A stretch of DNA of 64,000 nucleotides from positions 868,001-932,000 of the forward strand of contig NC_079246.1 in the NCBI RefSeq assembly GCF_028009165.1. Reading direction: 5' to 3'. Each line of letters opens with the position of its first letter. The stretch's first letter is position 1. Both the position numbers and the translations under genes were made by a program. This DNA comes from Akanthomyces muscarius. Taxonomy: Eukaryota > Ascomycota > Sordariomycetes > Hypocreales > Cordycipitaceae. The notes below the pieces were generated by a model, which searched no databases, had not been told where the DNA came from, and saw nothing but the letters and a program-made list of their open reading frames with translations. This document shows, one piece after another, positions 42,558-54,594 of the stretch.

Positions 42558-43537
42558 ATGCCTTTACAGTTCTCAATTGATCCAAGCAAGTCCGAAAACA
42601 TGAATTTCACGTCCAATGGAACGCACATCCCACCCAACGGCATCGGCGCTCTGCCCTTCACACCGTTGTTGGCCCCAGCCGCCGTCTTTGTCGCTATTTT
42701 CGCAATTTTGTTCGCGTTTCATTTAGTACTGGCTGTGCTGTTTCCGAGATTCTACGGATACTCCATTGGGATGGTCTGTGGCCTGTTGTTGGAGATGCTG
42801 GGCTACATTGCCAAAGTGCAGCTTGCACACGACCGGACAAATAAAAATGGCTACATCATGTGCGTACTCTGTGCGTATTTTTAAAATCCAACAGCATTAA
42901 CCTGCATGCAGGTACATCATCGGACTAACATTGGGCCCTACATTTCTGTCCTCTTCCCTCTATCTCGGTATCAGTAATCTGCAGCGTCGATATGTGGTGG
43001 CACGGTTCGGCCGTGTCGGGCCGCGCTGGTTTGCCACGCTTTTTATCCTCGGCGACTTTGCATGTCTATGCTTCATAGGATGTGGTGGCTCACTGGCGGC
43101 AATTTTTGCAGAAAGTCCAATTGGGGTGGACTTAATGCTGGCAGGGTTGGCCACCCAAGTGCTGTTTACAGCCATTTTTGGCCTGCTACTTTACATCACT
43201 GGGAAGCGCATCGGCTGGCCAATCGGAAAGACGGACAAGCGCTGGTATCTGGTCGGTAAGTTCATGCTCTTTCTTGAATGGCCAATTTCTTAGACATTAA
43301 CTTACGTCTGTTTCAGGGGCAGCGATCGCGGCGGCATGCTTGTTTATCAGATCCAGCTGGCGTGTTGCAGAGCTTAGCGATGGATTCAACGGCCCGCTGG
43401 CTTCCAAAGAATACATCTTCATCGCTCTCGACAGTATTCCAATGGCTATTATGGGCATTTCCCTGACTTTGCTTCACCCGCAGTACTGGTTTGCTAGACC
43501 TGTCGGTGCAGGCACAGATTTCTCCAGCAAGATGTAG
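42558..43537 (+). CDS. RTA1-like seven-transmembrane protein
   Basis: Exons 42558-42859, 42912-43255 and 43317-43537 (introns 52 and 61 bp, both GT-AG and in phase) give 288 residues with about seven hydrophobic helices. The family signature is clear: LEMLGYIAKVQLAHDRTN, YIIGLTLGPTFLSSSLYL, and the late motif RVAELSDGFNGPLASKEYIF. RTA1-family proteins act at the plasma membrane in resistance to 7-aminocholesterol and in lipid-base translocation in yeast; fungal paralogues are many and mostly uncharacterised. An in-frame ATG at 42600 is an alternative start; the region before it is not conserved in character. The gene shares a 178 bp promoter with a Zn2Cys6 regulator, a common arrangement for inducible resistance genes. 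Confidence 0.88.
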
Positions 43538-44058
43538 GAGGAGCCAAAAAGAGTACTTTGTATATGCCATTTGCAGGTTCAGGCCCGCATGATGTACCCG
43601 TTTAAAATGTGCAAACGTAAAAAAAGATGTAGATATTCCAGACATAGATAGGACTTCAGGCTAAGCGCCAATTCAGCATTTTCACCGCACATGTAACGAA
43701 GTACACGTCACCTCTAGGTTAGCATGAGGCCAGGCAAACTAAAAGTTACTATACTGGAAATTGTACCGGAATTTCTTTACATGCAACATTTTCCATCATC
43801 TACTTTTTCATTCGTTTTCATTCAGCCCTGTTCATCATTACCCCAAAAAGGAAAACGAGATGTGCGCCACCAACGCACCCCAGTCCCACTGTCTCCCTCA
43901 GCCGCACAGTCCGATAAATACGACCGCAAAGATGACGACGCCCAAAATACCACTCTGCTATATCATCGTATAAATTCCCATACGCTCCAATGCATCGTTT
44001 ACCTTATTCGGGTACTGTTTCCCACTCAAAGCACTATTTCCGCGTTGCTGCATGAACA
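43538..44058. other. Intergenic with duplicated block copy 2
   Basis: The 521 bp stretch holds the RTA1 3' flank, the second copy of the duplicated block, and the promoter of the next regulator. No gene is seen. Confidence 0.5.
43697..43889 (+). repeat. Non-coding duplicated block, copy 2
   Basis: This pairs with 40347-40540. It shares CACGTCACCTCTAGG at the start and AAGGAAAACGA near the end, with diverged sequence between. Confidence 0.7.
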
Positions 44059-45537
44059 ATGTCACCTGCACCGAGCAGCAACAGCAAGACTGAGCCGGCA
44101 TACCAGGTTCTGTCGTTTCAACCCCATCAAGAAGCGAAGGCTCGAAAGTACATCAAGCGCAAGTCGCATCCCAAGTCTAGAGGCGGCTGCGTGGGGTGCA
44201 AGCTCAGCAGAGTCAAGGTTCGTGCCGCCAATGATTTCAACAATACGGCCTTGGCAAGCCAGCGCAGTGAGATGACAAGCTAATGCATTCCGATTCAGTG
44301 CGACGAGGGCAAGCCCTCATGCGCACGATGTCTTCGCTGCAGCGCAGAGTGCCAATATGCTTCGCTAGATAAACGCAAGATAGCTCGCAAATCCGCGTCG
44401 TCGAAAAAGGGACAAGGGAAAGATGCTGCTGTCTTTACTGCCTGCACACCGCCGTTTGCATTTACGCAGCCATCCGCCGTAACGCTGGCCAACACTTGTC
44501 TGCAGTCCAGGTCTCCCGCGCGAGGCGTCTCGCGTGTCTCCCTTCTCCATCACATAACCCAGAACTTTCAGGCCGCACACGGCCTCGAGACTGTATGCGC
44601 GCAGCTGCCTTTCGTCGTCAGCCTTGGCATGAGCCGCCCGTATCTCCTCGATGTGACGCTGGCTGTGGCGGCCTGTCATCTGCGACACATGTACCAGACC
44701 AATAGCAGCTCACACGATGCCACGTCCGACACGATAGCGGCCTGTCGAGTCGCAGAGCACTATCAGCAGTCTCTCGCGATCCGCGGCTTCAACCGCGCCT
44801 TGGCCGAGCCGCTTGATCAGGAGAGTTCCGATTCCGTCCTCGTTTCGGCCATGATGTTTAATCTCCTGTCGTTTGCCCTGGATGACGACGACGACCCTGC
44901 ACTGTCTTGGGTCTTTAACCAGGCCCCCAATCGCCTGGCTTGGTTCTCAATGAGCATGGGCCTTGCTCCGCTGCTGATGAACACCAAGCAGTTTCACGAC
45001 CAGTCCAGACTTCGCCACATATTCGACGCCTCCGATGACGATGAAAAGACGTACCACGGCGACGATCCCAAGCCGCTCTCCAAGGTACCGTCTCACTGGC
45101 TTCGTCTGTGCGGTCTCGATTATGCGTCGGATAACCCCGGGCACATATTTTACGAGCCAGTGCGAGTTCTCGCCGAGCTGTTTGCTACCCCTGTCAACAA
45201 CCAGTCATTCTTTTTGTACATGGCATTTTTCGGTAAAGTTGGCGTCGAGTTCCGCTCCCTGCTGGAGCACGACAGTGAGCCGGCCATGTGGATCTTGGGA
45301 TACTGGCTCGGACTGCTCTGCCGGTTTGACCACATATGGTGGCTCAGCGCAAGAGCTAGGAGGGATTATCGTGCTATCTGTATTTGGCTGGATAAACGAA
45401 AAGTGCGAAGGCGACCTGGTGCAGAGGGCCTAATGTGGAGGCACCTCCTGGTCGACCTTGAAGGTGCTACGCAGCAACCTTTGCAGGCAGGGACATTGAG
45501 CTTACACAGGCCTGACCCGATTGAAATCCTTGAGTAG
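44059..45537 (+). CDS. Zn(II)2Cys6 transcription factor (UPC2-like)
   Basis: Exons 44059-44217 and 44299-45537 (81 bp intron GTTCGT...GATTCAG, phase 0) give 465 residues. The splice falls inside the zinc cluster and restores it: GGCVGCKLSRVK joined to CDEGKPSCARCLRCSAEC, with the usual six cysteines. The body has the helical pattern of the fungal-specific regulatory domain found in sterol-uptake-control (UPC2/ECM22-like) proteins (for example SRPYLLDVTLAVAACHLRHM and AEHYQQSLAIRGFNRAL). Many such proteins are pathway regulators rather than sterol sensors, so the target is open. It lies downstream of the RTA1 gene on the same strand. Confidence 0.85.
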
Positions 45538-45619
45538 ACTTTGCAAATGGAATCTAAATTTTTGAAAATGGTTTAGGCAAAGCTCTCTGTCATAAATCGT
45601 GCAACAGCACATAACCAAA

Positions 45620-47033
45620 CTATCCGTGCTGGACCTTGATCTGCTTGCACCAGTCTCGGCCGTGGGCGACTTGGTAGTTGCAGAGCCCGGTTTCCATGAC
45701 GATTCCTATCAGGCCTGCAATGCATATCCCACCACTATCACTCACGGTCGTGGCACTCAGGCTAAACTCGCGCTCGTCCTCGGGCACATTCTCCATAATC
45801 TCTGCAAAGCAATTCACATAGACTGCACCACCTAGTAGCCCTTCCCAGAAAATGATGATAAAGACAATGTACACCGAGGGTATGAAGAAGAACATGGCAT
45901 GCAGCGTCAAGAGAACCAGGTTGCCAATCTGGAGAAAGGATGGGAGGTATAAATGGTGGATCCGCACAAAAGATATAGATGATCGCGACACAAAGACACC
46001 GAGCTGGTAGAGAAAGCCGTAGAATGGATAGAATCCGCGAAATTCGGCAAAGGGCGACTCGGCAAGAGGAAAGAGAAGCGTTGGCGCGACTCCCTGGTTA
46101 ATCGTATACTCGGCGACGTAGACGAGGAGCAGCGGGAGCATATAGGGAACCATGAGTGACTTTGCACGTCTAAGGTTGGCCTTCAGAGCCGACAGTTCCG
46201 ACAAGCCGGCGCCCGCCGCCGGCGCACGGTTGGGATCCAGCAGCGCCGCGGTCGCCGAGCTCTCCTCCTCGTCGTCCGCCGCGTCGTCGCCCGGCACCGC
46301 GCCGTAGCCCGCATTGCCCGTCGCGCCCTTGAGCAGCGGTCCGTGCGGCAGCACGCCAAAGAAGCTGACGAGCATGACGACGGGCAGCGCGGCCGAGCAG
46401 AGCAGGCTGCTGCGGACGCTGAAGCGCCACCACTCGGTCATGGCGACGTAGAGCCCGGCGCCGACGAGCCCCGCGGCGCCAGTACCAGAGCCCCAGCCGG
46501 CGAGGCTGGCGTGGCCATAAAAGTGCGTGAGACCGAGGAAGCTCAGCTCGCCGCCGCCGCTGCTCAGGCTGGCGAGCACGACGCCGACCATCTTGACGGC
46601 GACGGACGTCTGCGGCGGCGTCAGCGCCACGAGGGCCATGCCCGCGGCGGACAGGCCACAAAATATCAGGATTCGGGTCCGGTACGGCACGTGGTGGATA
46701 AAGTACGGCGCGATGAGCTTGGTGAAGAAGGAGGGCACCACGTCGGCGAGGAGGACGACACCCTTGGGGACGGTCCCGACGAGGTCCTGCGCGGCCGAGA
46801 GGATGATGACGTAGAGGACATTGTTGATGAGGCCTGTGAGTGTGTTAGGAGCCGCGAAAATGGATGCGGCGCGCGAAACAGGTCAGCCTACCGAATAGCC
46901 AAAAGGCGACGACGACCTTCATGCTGGGATGCTTCCGGAGGGCACTCAAACGGGCGGCGTAGGCGTCCCAGGAGGAAGATGGGCTCCCGGGCAGTGGAAG
47001 ACGCATGTGTGGAGGAGTTGGGTCGTCCGTCAT
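45620..47033 (-). CDS. Battenin homologue (Btn1/CLN3), vacuolar membrane protein
   Basis: Exons 47033-46892 and 46833-45620 (58 bp intron GTAGGC...CTCACAG) give 451 residues. The protein has about eleven hydrophobic segments and the conserved battenin features: [20 protein letters not shown] near the N terminus, [20 protein letters not shown], and the C-terminal [16 protein letters not shown] region. Btn1 localises to the vacuole in yeast and affects vacuolar pH and basic amino acid transport. A variable acidic loop ([11 protein letters not shown]) sits between the two halves, as in relatives. The ATG at 47033 is chosen because the frame upstream begins with a non-ATG codon. It is divergent from the heme lyase gene across 516 bp. 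Confidence 0.9.
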
Positions 47034-47549
47034 CTGCAAGTCTTTCTCGTTGTGGTTATAAAGCAGCGCGGCATGATCGCTGGTTGAAGGCGTTTGCGTT
47101 GTCTGGTCCAGGTTGGCGGGCTGCCATCACGCGACAGCTCCCTGGTGGTCCAGTACCTATGTAAGCCGCTATGGTCACGCCGTCATCCATGGGCGACAAG
47201 AATTATTCGAAACAGCAATGTAGAAAAAAAAAGCCGGGAAAGAAGGAGAAAGAACTGTTTAACCAGTATACCAACCATATCCAGATTTACTCCTCTATGT
47301 TACGATGAGCCTCTACGTGATGTGCTTCCCACTTACATCGGTCAAGCCTGCCAGAATTCCGTCATTGCTAAGGGGTTCCACTTTTCGCCGGCGCAGCCAG
47401 GGACCTTTTTTTTTTGTTCACGACCCTGCTACGGATACGTAGTCCAGCATCGTCTTTTTACAAAAATCTCTCGCTCCCGCCGGGCAGTGCTTCTGCACAC
47501 ACTACACCAACACAGTCGCAGAGTCACCCTGTGTCGAACCAACTCCACA
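47034..47549. promoter_or_regulatory. Divergent promoter region, Btn1 / heme lyase
   Basis: These 516 bp separate divergent starts. A T run lies near 47406-47416 and pyrimidine-rich sequence near the heme lyase start. No specific factor site can be named. Confidence 0.45.
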
Positions 47550-48436
47550 ATGGGCCCCGACACCTGTCCCGTCGACCATAAGAGCCGTGAGGCGTGGCTC
47601 GAGCAGGCCAGAGCCGCCGAAGCCTCCAAAGCCGCCGCTGCCGCCTCCTCTGCGAAGCAGTGTCCCGTCGACCACGCAGCACAGCCGTCGTCGCCATCCT
47701 GGACCTCGCGCCTCTCGTCGCTCCTCTGGTCCACCCCCACAGCAGGTCCCGAGGCAGCGCCCGCGACGCAACGGAGCGGCTCCCGTCCCGGCCTCGAGAC
47801 CGATCGCGTCATCTCCACCATTCCGCGCGCGGCCGGCGACCCGGAGGCCTGTCCTGTCGAGCACGGCTCGTCCGCCAACCCGGCGAACCACGAAGTCGAG
47901 TCGGGCGCGGACGTGGCGTCGGGCAACTGGGTGTACCCCTCGGAGAAGATGTTCTTTGACGCCATGAAGCGCAAGGGCTACGACGCGCGCGTCGCCGACA
48001 TGAAGACGGTCGTGCCCATCCACAACGCCGTCAACGAGCGCGCATGGAAGGAGATCAAAGAATGGGAGGCGCCCTATCTCGCCAAGTCACTGTAAGCCAT
48101 ACCTCCCTTCCCGCGTGGGTTAAGAGGCTGGAGCTAATGTTGTGCTTTTTCTCTCGCAGATGTGGTGGACCGAAACTCGAGTCCTTTGCGAATAAAATGG
48201 ACCGCATGACGCCCACGGCGCGCTTCAACACGATTCTCGGCTTCACGGCCCCCTTTGATCGCCACGACTGGGTCATTGATCGCTGCGGCACCAAGGTGGA
48301 ATATGTCATAGACTTTTATGCTGGTCGCCCGGGCGGCTCGACGCCCGGCCCCAGCTTCTACCTCGATGTGCGCCCAAAGCTGAATACCTGGGAGGGCGTT
48401 AGAATGCGCGCGATGCGCTGGGCGCATCTAGCTTGA
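47550..48436 (+). CDS. Cytochrome c heme lyase (holocytochrome c synthase)
   Basis: Exons 47550-48091 and 48160-48436 (68 bp intron GTAAGC...TCGCAG) give 272 residues. The enzyme attaches heme to apocytochrome c (or c1) in the mitochondrial intermembrane space. Three CP heme motifs are seen: CPVDH at residue 6, CPVDH at 38 and CPVEH at 101. The conserved core follows: [35 protein letters not shown], and [17 protein letters not shown] with the catalytic His216, then the C-terminal [20 protein letters not shown]. Yeast has two paralogues (CYC3 for c, CYT2 for c1), and which this is cannot be settled here. The length is normal. Confidence 0.93.
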
Positions 48437-48701
48437 GGGCGCGACATCCCCGCCCGCGGCGATGAAGACGACAATGAATGACTGATCGAAGGATACGCGC
48501 GTGCTGAACATCTCCTGTACTACAACATATAAAGGCATATAGACTCCGGGCATGACCGCCCCCTGTAAAATTATAAATCCAGCATTAATAGAGCAAAACG
48601 TATTTACTGTATAGTTGTGCGTACAAAGATTCTACCCATAGCTTTGTGCAACAAGCTGTTCTAGGTACTCACTCCAAGAAGGGTTTCCCCGGTTCATTCG
48701 T

Positions 48702-50165
48702 CTAATAGACCTTCTTGTCCAACTTGCGAGCTGCCAATCGGACTGGCGCGGCAGTCTCCAGCGACTGAGTCGACAAGTCCCAGCCTTTCGTGACCATGCT
48801 CTCCCAAAGTTCCTTGCTACCGAAATGTTTCACGTAACCGTCAACAACGTCCCTTTCATTGTTGAATATGCGCTCCAAATTTGGCTTGAAGCCCGTTTGC
48901 TTGTCCATGACCCAGGCCATCTCGACGGCCTCGAACCAGCCCATTATTGCTTGCTTGGGCGACATGCCATCCCAAAGCAATATGCGAATCTGTGTGATCT
49001 TCTGTGCCGTCGCTGGTGTCACAGTCACAGAATACTTGTCGCCATCCATAATTTTGACTCTCCCGGTGGAGCAGCTCATCGCGTGCCCGAAGCTCTTAGC
49101 CAGTTCGATCTTAGCAACGTGCTGGCCATGTCGGTTCGAGATGTCAGGACCCCACAGGATAATGTATTCGCGCTGGGCAACCTCGGCGGGCGAAAGGACC
49201 TTTCCGGTCCGGAGATACTCTTGGAACAGGATTGTTGCGCGCTGACGATTCAAGGTCGTCATCTGGACGCTGCGGACGCCGAGATAATTCATCGCCAGAT
49301 GGCCAAAAACGAGAAGAATCATCAAATAAACAACGCTTCGAGGGTCTTCGATCATCTTCACTACAATAGTACCGACCAAGAGCCCGATAAGCCCCACGGC
49401 GGTTTCCTGACTGGCCTCCTTTGCGTTGAGCTCGGCGAGGTTGTCGTGCTTTGCAAAATGCATGCTGAGCGCCGCCTTGCTCGCGCCAGCCGAGACGCCG
49501 CACAGCGCTCGGAGCGCCTCGCCAACACTGAGTGCGGCCACTTTGCCCCCTGGCGACAGGTACGGGCTGTACAGCTCGAGAAAGAAGCCCGTGTCGTTGA
49601 ACAAGTCGGCCAGAAACCGGTAGCGTTTGGCATCTGGCTCGATGCGGAGGCCAAATCGGTGCGCAAACACGATGGTCGCTACCCGAGAGGTGGCATCTCG
49701 CAATATGGTAAGAAGAAGCGCAAATGTGGCGGACGAGTTCGCATCCCCGACACCAAGACCTTGGAGCAGGGCTCTATTTGCGAGAAGTGAGGTGATGGTG
49801 GAGAAGAAGGCCTGGAGAGAGTCGAATGTCTGATAGGCAAAGTAGTCGGAGGAAACAGAGTGTGGAAACCCGACCGGCAGAAAGGAATCAGATAATATCT
49901 TTTTCCATTCTCGCAGCGAGCGGGAGAAGAGGTCGTTTGTGTGGCCCGCGGGGCGGATCTGAGATAGACAACGTCAGCTGTCGCGCAGAAGAGTGAGAGC
50001 TAAGAAGATCTCATTTACGTGAGTAATGCGCCCGCTTGGTTCATGCAACCATCGCTGCTGTACATGCCCTGATTTGTCGAGTTCGGAGACCTCAATCTCG
50101 CAGCCGCTGGAGATGAGTTCTGCCATTGTGGCTGCAGCGGGCGCTGGGGACTGGGCTGGTGCCAT
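48702..50165 (-). CDS. RUS1-family protein (DUF647)
   Basis: Exons 50165-50019 and 49958-48702 (60 bp intron GTAAAT...ATCTCAG, phase 0) give 467 residues. The sequence follows the RUS1/DUF647 family: LPVGFPHSVSSDYFAYQTFD, RDATSRVATIVFAHRFG, RYRFLADLFNDTGFFLEL, then KDNLAELNAKEASQET-like motifs and two or three hydrophobic helices. Plant members (Root UVB Sensitive 1 and 2) act in UV-B and vitamin B6-linked responses; fungal members are uncharacterised. Start at 50165; a second in-frame ATG at 50126 is possible. It lies between heme lyase and mevalonate decarboxylase, all unrelated in function. Confidence 0.88.
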
Positions 50166-50519
50166 CAGCGCTGGCAACAACCACAGAGCGGCTTCAGGTG
50201 CGCAGCCTAAGGATGACGGATAAAGTGCTAATCCAGAGCGATGGTCATTCCGAGCAATGGTATGCCAAAGGATGAAGCTGTCGAAAGGGTTAGGTTCTGT
50301 AGGGCGTTTGGTTGATGCAGGATTTTGGAAGTGTGCAGGCGTTTGGAGTGCCAGCTGGCCCGCCATCACTTATGAAAGCCTTACAAGCGACTGACAGCCA
50401 GCCAACACAACACGAACGGCACAAGACACACGTATTTTCCTCTTCGTTTGCTTGCTATGTTTTATGCACATTATGTAAGTTGCTATTTATAAATAAACAA
50501 AAATCACACATTTCTGCAA

Positions 50520-51775
50520 TTATCGCTTGACAGTCTCGCCACTGGCATCAATCAGAAACTCATCCGTCTTGATAGGGCCCTCGCCTACACCAGTCATGAT
50601 GACGCGCGTGACACCATCCCGCAGGATTTCGGCAACAGTCTCGTCCAAAACACCAGACTGAGAGCCGACGCCGCCTTTCCAGCCAGAAGTGCTTCCCAAA
50701 GTCTCTGAGAAGGCGCCGAGAACGGCGTCCTTGTTCTCCTCGAGGTAGTAGACGACACAGTTGGGACCGGCGTCAAAGGTGTAAGCAGCAATGGCCTTGC
50801 CAGCCTTTGCGTTGATAGACTCTACCGCGCGGATCGCAGCACGGGAGACGTCGTTCATGTAGAAGATGGGAGGGTAGGTGTCGGCGCAGCAGGCGTGGAA
50901 AGAGTTTGAGTCGCGCATGGAGACCTCGGCAAACTTTTCAAAGTTGCGGTTGTGGATGGCATCCTCCATGGCGACCATGTTGTCGGGAACGATGCGCTCG
51001 ATGCGCTCCTTGAACAAGCCCGAGGTGGCGACCGTCTGCTGCATGCCCGACGTGGAGGAGACGCCCTTCTTGGCGGCGCTGGCGACGAGGATGAGTGCGC
51101 GCATGCTGGGCCAGTGCGAGGCCTCGGCGACGAGGTCGGCCTTGGAGTCGCTGCCGTCGGCCTTGTCGCCCATGCGCCAGGCGACGTAGCCACCGAACAA
51201 GCTGCGGCAGGCGGAGCCAGAGCCCTGGCGAGCGATGAGGGAGAGATCGGAGGGCGAGTCGTGGAGCTCGTACAGGTTGGCAATGGCCTGGACGAGGGCG
51301 GCGAAGCCGGCGGCGGACGACGCGAGACCGGCGGCGGTAGGGAAATTGTTCTCGGAGACGATCTTGAGGGACATCGTGGACAGCTTGGGAAGGGAGGCGT
51401 CGGAAGCTTCTAGGGCAGCGCGGCGGGTACGCAGCTCGCGGAAGCAGGCCTGCGTCCTGGCGCCAGAGATGTCGGAGAGCTCGCCATTAAGCGTGAGGCT
51501 GTCTTCGGTAAAGGTGGTCGAGCAGGAAGCGGTCGTGAGGGTGCGGAGGTCAGCCTGGGAGAGGGTGACGGAGATGGAGCTGTTTGTAGGGAGATTCAGC
51601 TTGGCATCGCGTTTGCCCCAGTACCTGTGAGTTCGGTCGTTGTTAGCATCGCGCACCCGGACAAGCCAGCCGTTCTCGATTTACGGGGGATGCTTAGGAT
51701 GGGGACGACGCACTTGACGACGGCAATGTTGACGGGAGCGGTGGTGCCAGCTCGGTAGACAGTAGTTTCAGCCAT
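50520..51775 (-). CDS. ERG19: Diphosphomevalonate decarboxylase (mevalonate pathway)
   Basis: Exons 51775-51714 and 51624-50520 (89 bp intron GTGCGT...CTCACAG) give 388 residues. The enzyme converts mevalonate 5-diphosphate to isopentenyl diphosphate with ATP, an essential step to sterols, ubiquinone and dolichol. It belongs to the GHMP kinase superfamily. Motifs seen are NIAVVKYWGKRD across the splice, LPTNSSISVTL, the glycine-rich NNFPTAAGLASSAAG, RQGSGSACRSLFGGYV, and FDAGPNCVVYY near the C terminus. Its length equals that of yeast Mvd1. The short first exon is supported by family sequence on both sides of the junction. Confidence 0.95.
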
Positions 51776-52459
51776 TGTGCGTGTGTGAGTAGTCGTCTTC
51801 TGCTCAATGGCTGCCCAAGGACGGACGGGAGGTATAGTTTTGTAGTCGTTTGGAGGAGATTTCGCTTGAAGAAAGCGGTGTCGATGGAGGGGCAGCCGAT
51901 GGATTGCCTTTATTAGTGCGGGGCCAAGTTGGTGAACCCCGAGAACACAAGATGGGTCTTGGGCTACCCTGCATCGGACGAGAATGGGCACTTTTGTCCG
52001 CCGCCGAACGTATCAGGCTGGCGGCAATGGATATCGGCAATTTATGAAGTCTCCCATCTTTTTTAGGCTGGAAAGCGCGGTTTATGGATATTTTCTGCGC
52101 GGCAATGCTCAGGCCAAACGAGTGCCTACGGTGGGGGCTCGACGAACCACATCGACACAGAGAAAAGAATCAACGTCCCAGAGACACGTGGGAAAGAAAC
52201 AATTTTTTTCCTAAGTTTTGACTACCATTTTCTAAACAAGCATGCCAGATCCTCACTTTAATTTACCGGCCAAGAGTACCAAACCAAGCCAAGTCCTGTG
52301 CAAATCACACTCCATATCGCCTCTAATCCGTCCTGGTTGCCTTTCATTCGCGCCTCCCGCTTCCACTTCTTGTTTGCGAGAACTTGGTGTTCAGAGTTAG
52401 CTGTCATCCATTCTCAATATTCTCTATTGCGGGCCGGGATCACTGGGATGTAATTGTAC
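51776..52459. other. Intergenic, mevalonate decarboxylase promoter
   Basis: These 684 bp lie upstream of the decarboxylase and downstream of the hypothetical gene. No gene is seen. Confidence 0.45.
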
Positions 52460-53269
52460 CTATCGGGTCTTGGAAACGTAGACCCAAGATGACTGGGACC
52501 TGTTGTCCGAGTCATCCACTTCATCGTGAGTGGTTGCCGGCTGGGCAACTTCATCCCCGTCCGTATTTTCATCTGCCTGAGATTCAGGCGTGCTTTCCGA
52601 GTTGACGACCTCATGAATGCTGTTTACCAGCCTCATAACTTCACCAGCATCAGAGTCTTCATCTGCATGGGATGCAGGCAGAGACTGTCCAAAAGGCCCC
52701 TGTTGGACTAGACGCCAGGCTTCCCTGCAAATGAATAGGCATTGACGAGCTGCCTCCACAATCTGCTGAGGAACTCTGACACCCTGAGGTGGGGGCGAAC
52801 CGGCTCGTGCCGCTGCAAGAGCATCAATTGACTCTAGTTCATCGAGCGAGGCAGGCGTGAGTTCATTGACTGGCGAGGAGCGGCGACTCGGAGTGGGGAT
52901 GAAATCCTCTCCAGTAGTGGCACGTGGGTGATCTCGGGTTCCATGCTGGATACCCTGCAGATATTCGAGGACGGGTGGAACATGGCGCGGTGTGTATCGG
53001 TCCGGCTGCTGGCTTGGGGGCTGGTAGTCGTAGAGCATCTGCTGAGGACGCTCGTGTACAGCCAGCTCTGCACCACAGGTGGCAAAAGGAATCGGTCTAG
53101 CAAGTCGCGCCTGCTTCCTTGGAGGCTGGGACTGACTCGGCGCGCTGGAGAGAGTGTACTCTGCAGAACTCTCGCTGCCCGTAGGAAAGCGACCAAATGC
53201 AAAAGGTGCGTTGCTCAGGTCTGTCGGATCGTCATCCGGCTCACCGATAAGTTTCTCAATAGGGGACAT
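52460..53269 (-). CDS. Hypothetical protein, disordered, acidic C terminus
   Basis: The single exon from the ATG at 53269 encodes 269 residues (MSPIEKLIGEPDDDPTDLSN at the start). An in-frame extension upstream to 53395 is hydrophobic and looks like 5' UTR. The protein is rich in Pro, Ser and Asp, with no membrane segment or known domain. A helical stretch (VRVPQQIVEAARQCLF, then REAWRLVQQG) precedes an acidic tail made of two related units of about 30 residues, each with an ADE-(D/T)SD-like core and H(E/D)EV. It is not recognised. Codon use and the long uninterrupted frame favour a real gene. Confidence 0.5.
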   Translation of the reverse strand: MSPIEKLIGEPDDDPTDLSNAPFAFGRFPTGSESSAEYTLSSAPSQSQPPRKQARLARPIPFATCGAELAVHERPQQMLYDYQPPSQQPDRYTPRHVPPVLEYLQGIQHGTRDHPRATTGEDFIPTPSRRSSPVNELTPASLDELESIDALAAARAGSPPPQGVRVPQQIVEAARQCLFICREAWRLVQQGPFGQSLPASHADEDSDAGEVMRLVNSIHEVVNSESTPESQADENTDGDEVAQPATTHDEVDDSDNRSQSSWVYVSKTR

Positions 53270-54594
53270 GGTGCTTTGTGTAGTGAGTTGGTCGTTGATG
53301 GGATAGCTGTGGTAGAGTCCGAGAAGAATAATAAAAGTTTGTAGTCTGTGGTGGAGGAAGTAGAGATGGGAATAAATTGTGAGGATGAGCATCACTGCAT
53401 CTGCTCTTTATATAACACGAAGCAGGTCGCTGGCGATATAGGAAGAATTGTAAGTTTATGGCGCTTTTACGTCTCGAAAGGTTATCTTACCATGGCGTAC
53501 GGATATGTACAGCAGAAGGCCATTGTTTATGACCTGGCGAATTGGTATCGTCGCCACCGTTGGCTCGAAGTTGAGACTCAGTCTTTGTGTGGCAGACGAC
53601 GCCTCCAAACTATCGACATTTGATGCAAACTGTTAGCTTTGGAGGCTTTGGAGGCTTTGCTAACCTTATTACCTGTGGCTTGTATCGGACTGCATCGTTT
53701 CCAAACCTCACGCGAGCAGGGATGGATAGGACTGGGCTACTGAGAAAGGATTGACTGACGGTGAGAAAGTATGTCTTTGCTGCCGTTTTCCTTGTTGATT
53801 TTGATGACGGACAGAGTTTTCCACTGCGGTTATCCCACTCCTTGGGGGCGTTTTGCCATGATATGGACAAACTTGTATCAAATATGGCTTGGTTGTCTGC
53901 CAACGCGATACATACAAAGGACGGCCATTTTAGAATGTGTCGATGACCAAAAAAAAGGGAGAAGAAAAACAGAGATGGCCACAGCCAGAAAGATGGAATT
54001 GCTATTCTGCAGACATCGTACTAGACTATCTGTAAATTCGTTTACTTCGTGCTTGCCTGCCAAGCCTGCATCTACTTGATGGGGCACGCTTTGTACGTAG
54101 TAACACGACAGTGGGGTGCCGCAGCTCATTTTAGTGCATCTATAGGTACTTTACCTCGGTACCTGGCAGGGAGGAACCAAGTAGCCTCCAGGCTGACCAT
54201 TGGCGACACGCGATTGATCCAACTCTGAGGAGCAGTGACATGGGAAGTATTCTGAGAAAAATGAAGAAAAAAAAACCCCCAGCTCCGCCCAGCCCTTTTC
54301 ATCTAAATCTTGGCTCGCTGCTTCACCGTTTTTCCAAGGCGCAGCCTCGTAGAGCTTACTAGGAGGGTGCTATGCTAGCGAACCCTTTGCATCAGCCAAT
54401 TGGTGGGCCGATCTTGATCTTGTTCATTTTGACGTCATAGTTGGGCTCTAACGAGATGCATGTCCTGCGCCAGTCGCGTGTGAGCCCTTTATTTACTCTT
54501 CAACATCACGCATCCTAGACAGCGGCTGCTCCCGAATCTAGGTCTATTTGCACAGTCCATTCTGTCTCTGCAACGACCAAGGCCGCCCGGCGTG
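53270..54594. other. No supported gene
   Basis: These 1.3 kb separate two divergent genes and contain both promoters. I see small frames without domains and a short A run near 53950. Confidence 0.45.

Noticed and set aside
47429..48023. Minus-strand frames opposite heme lyase
   Set aside because: Low-complexity antisense shadows; the plus strand has all heme lyase motifs.
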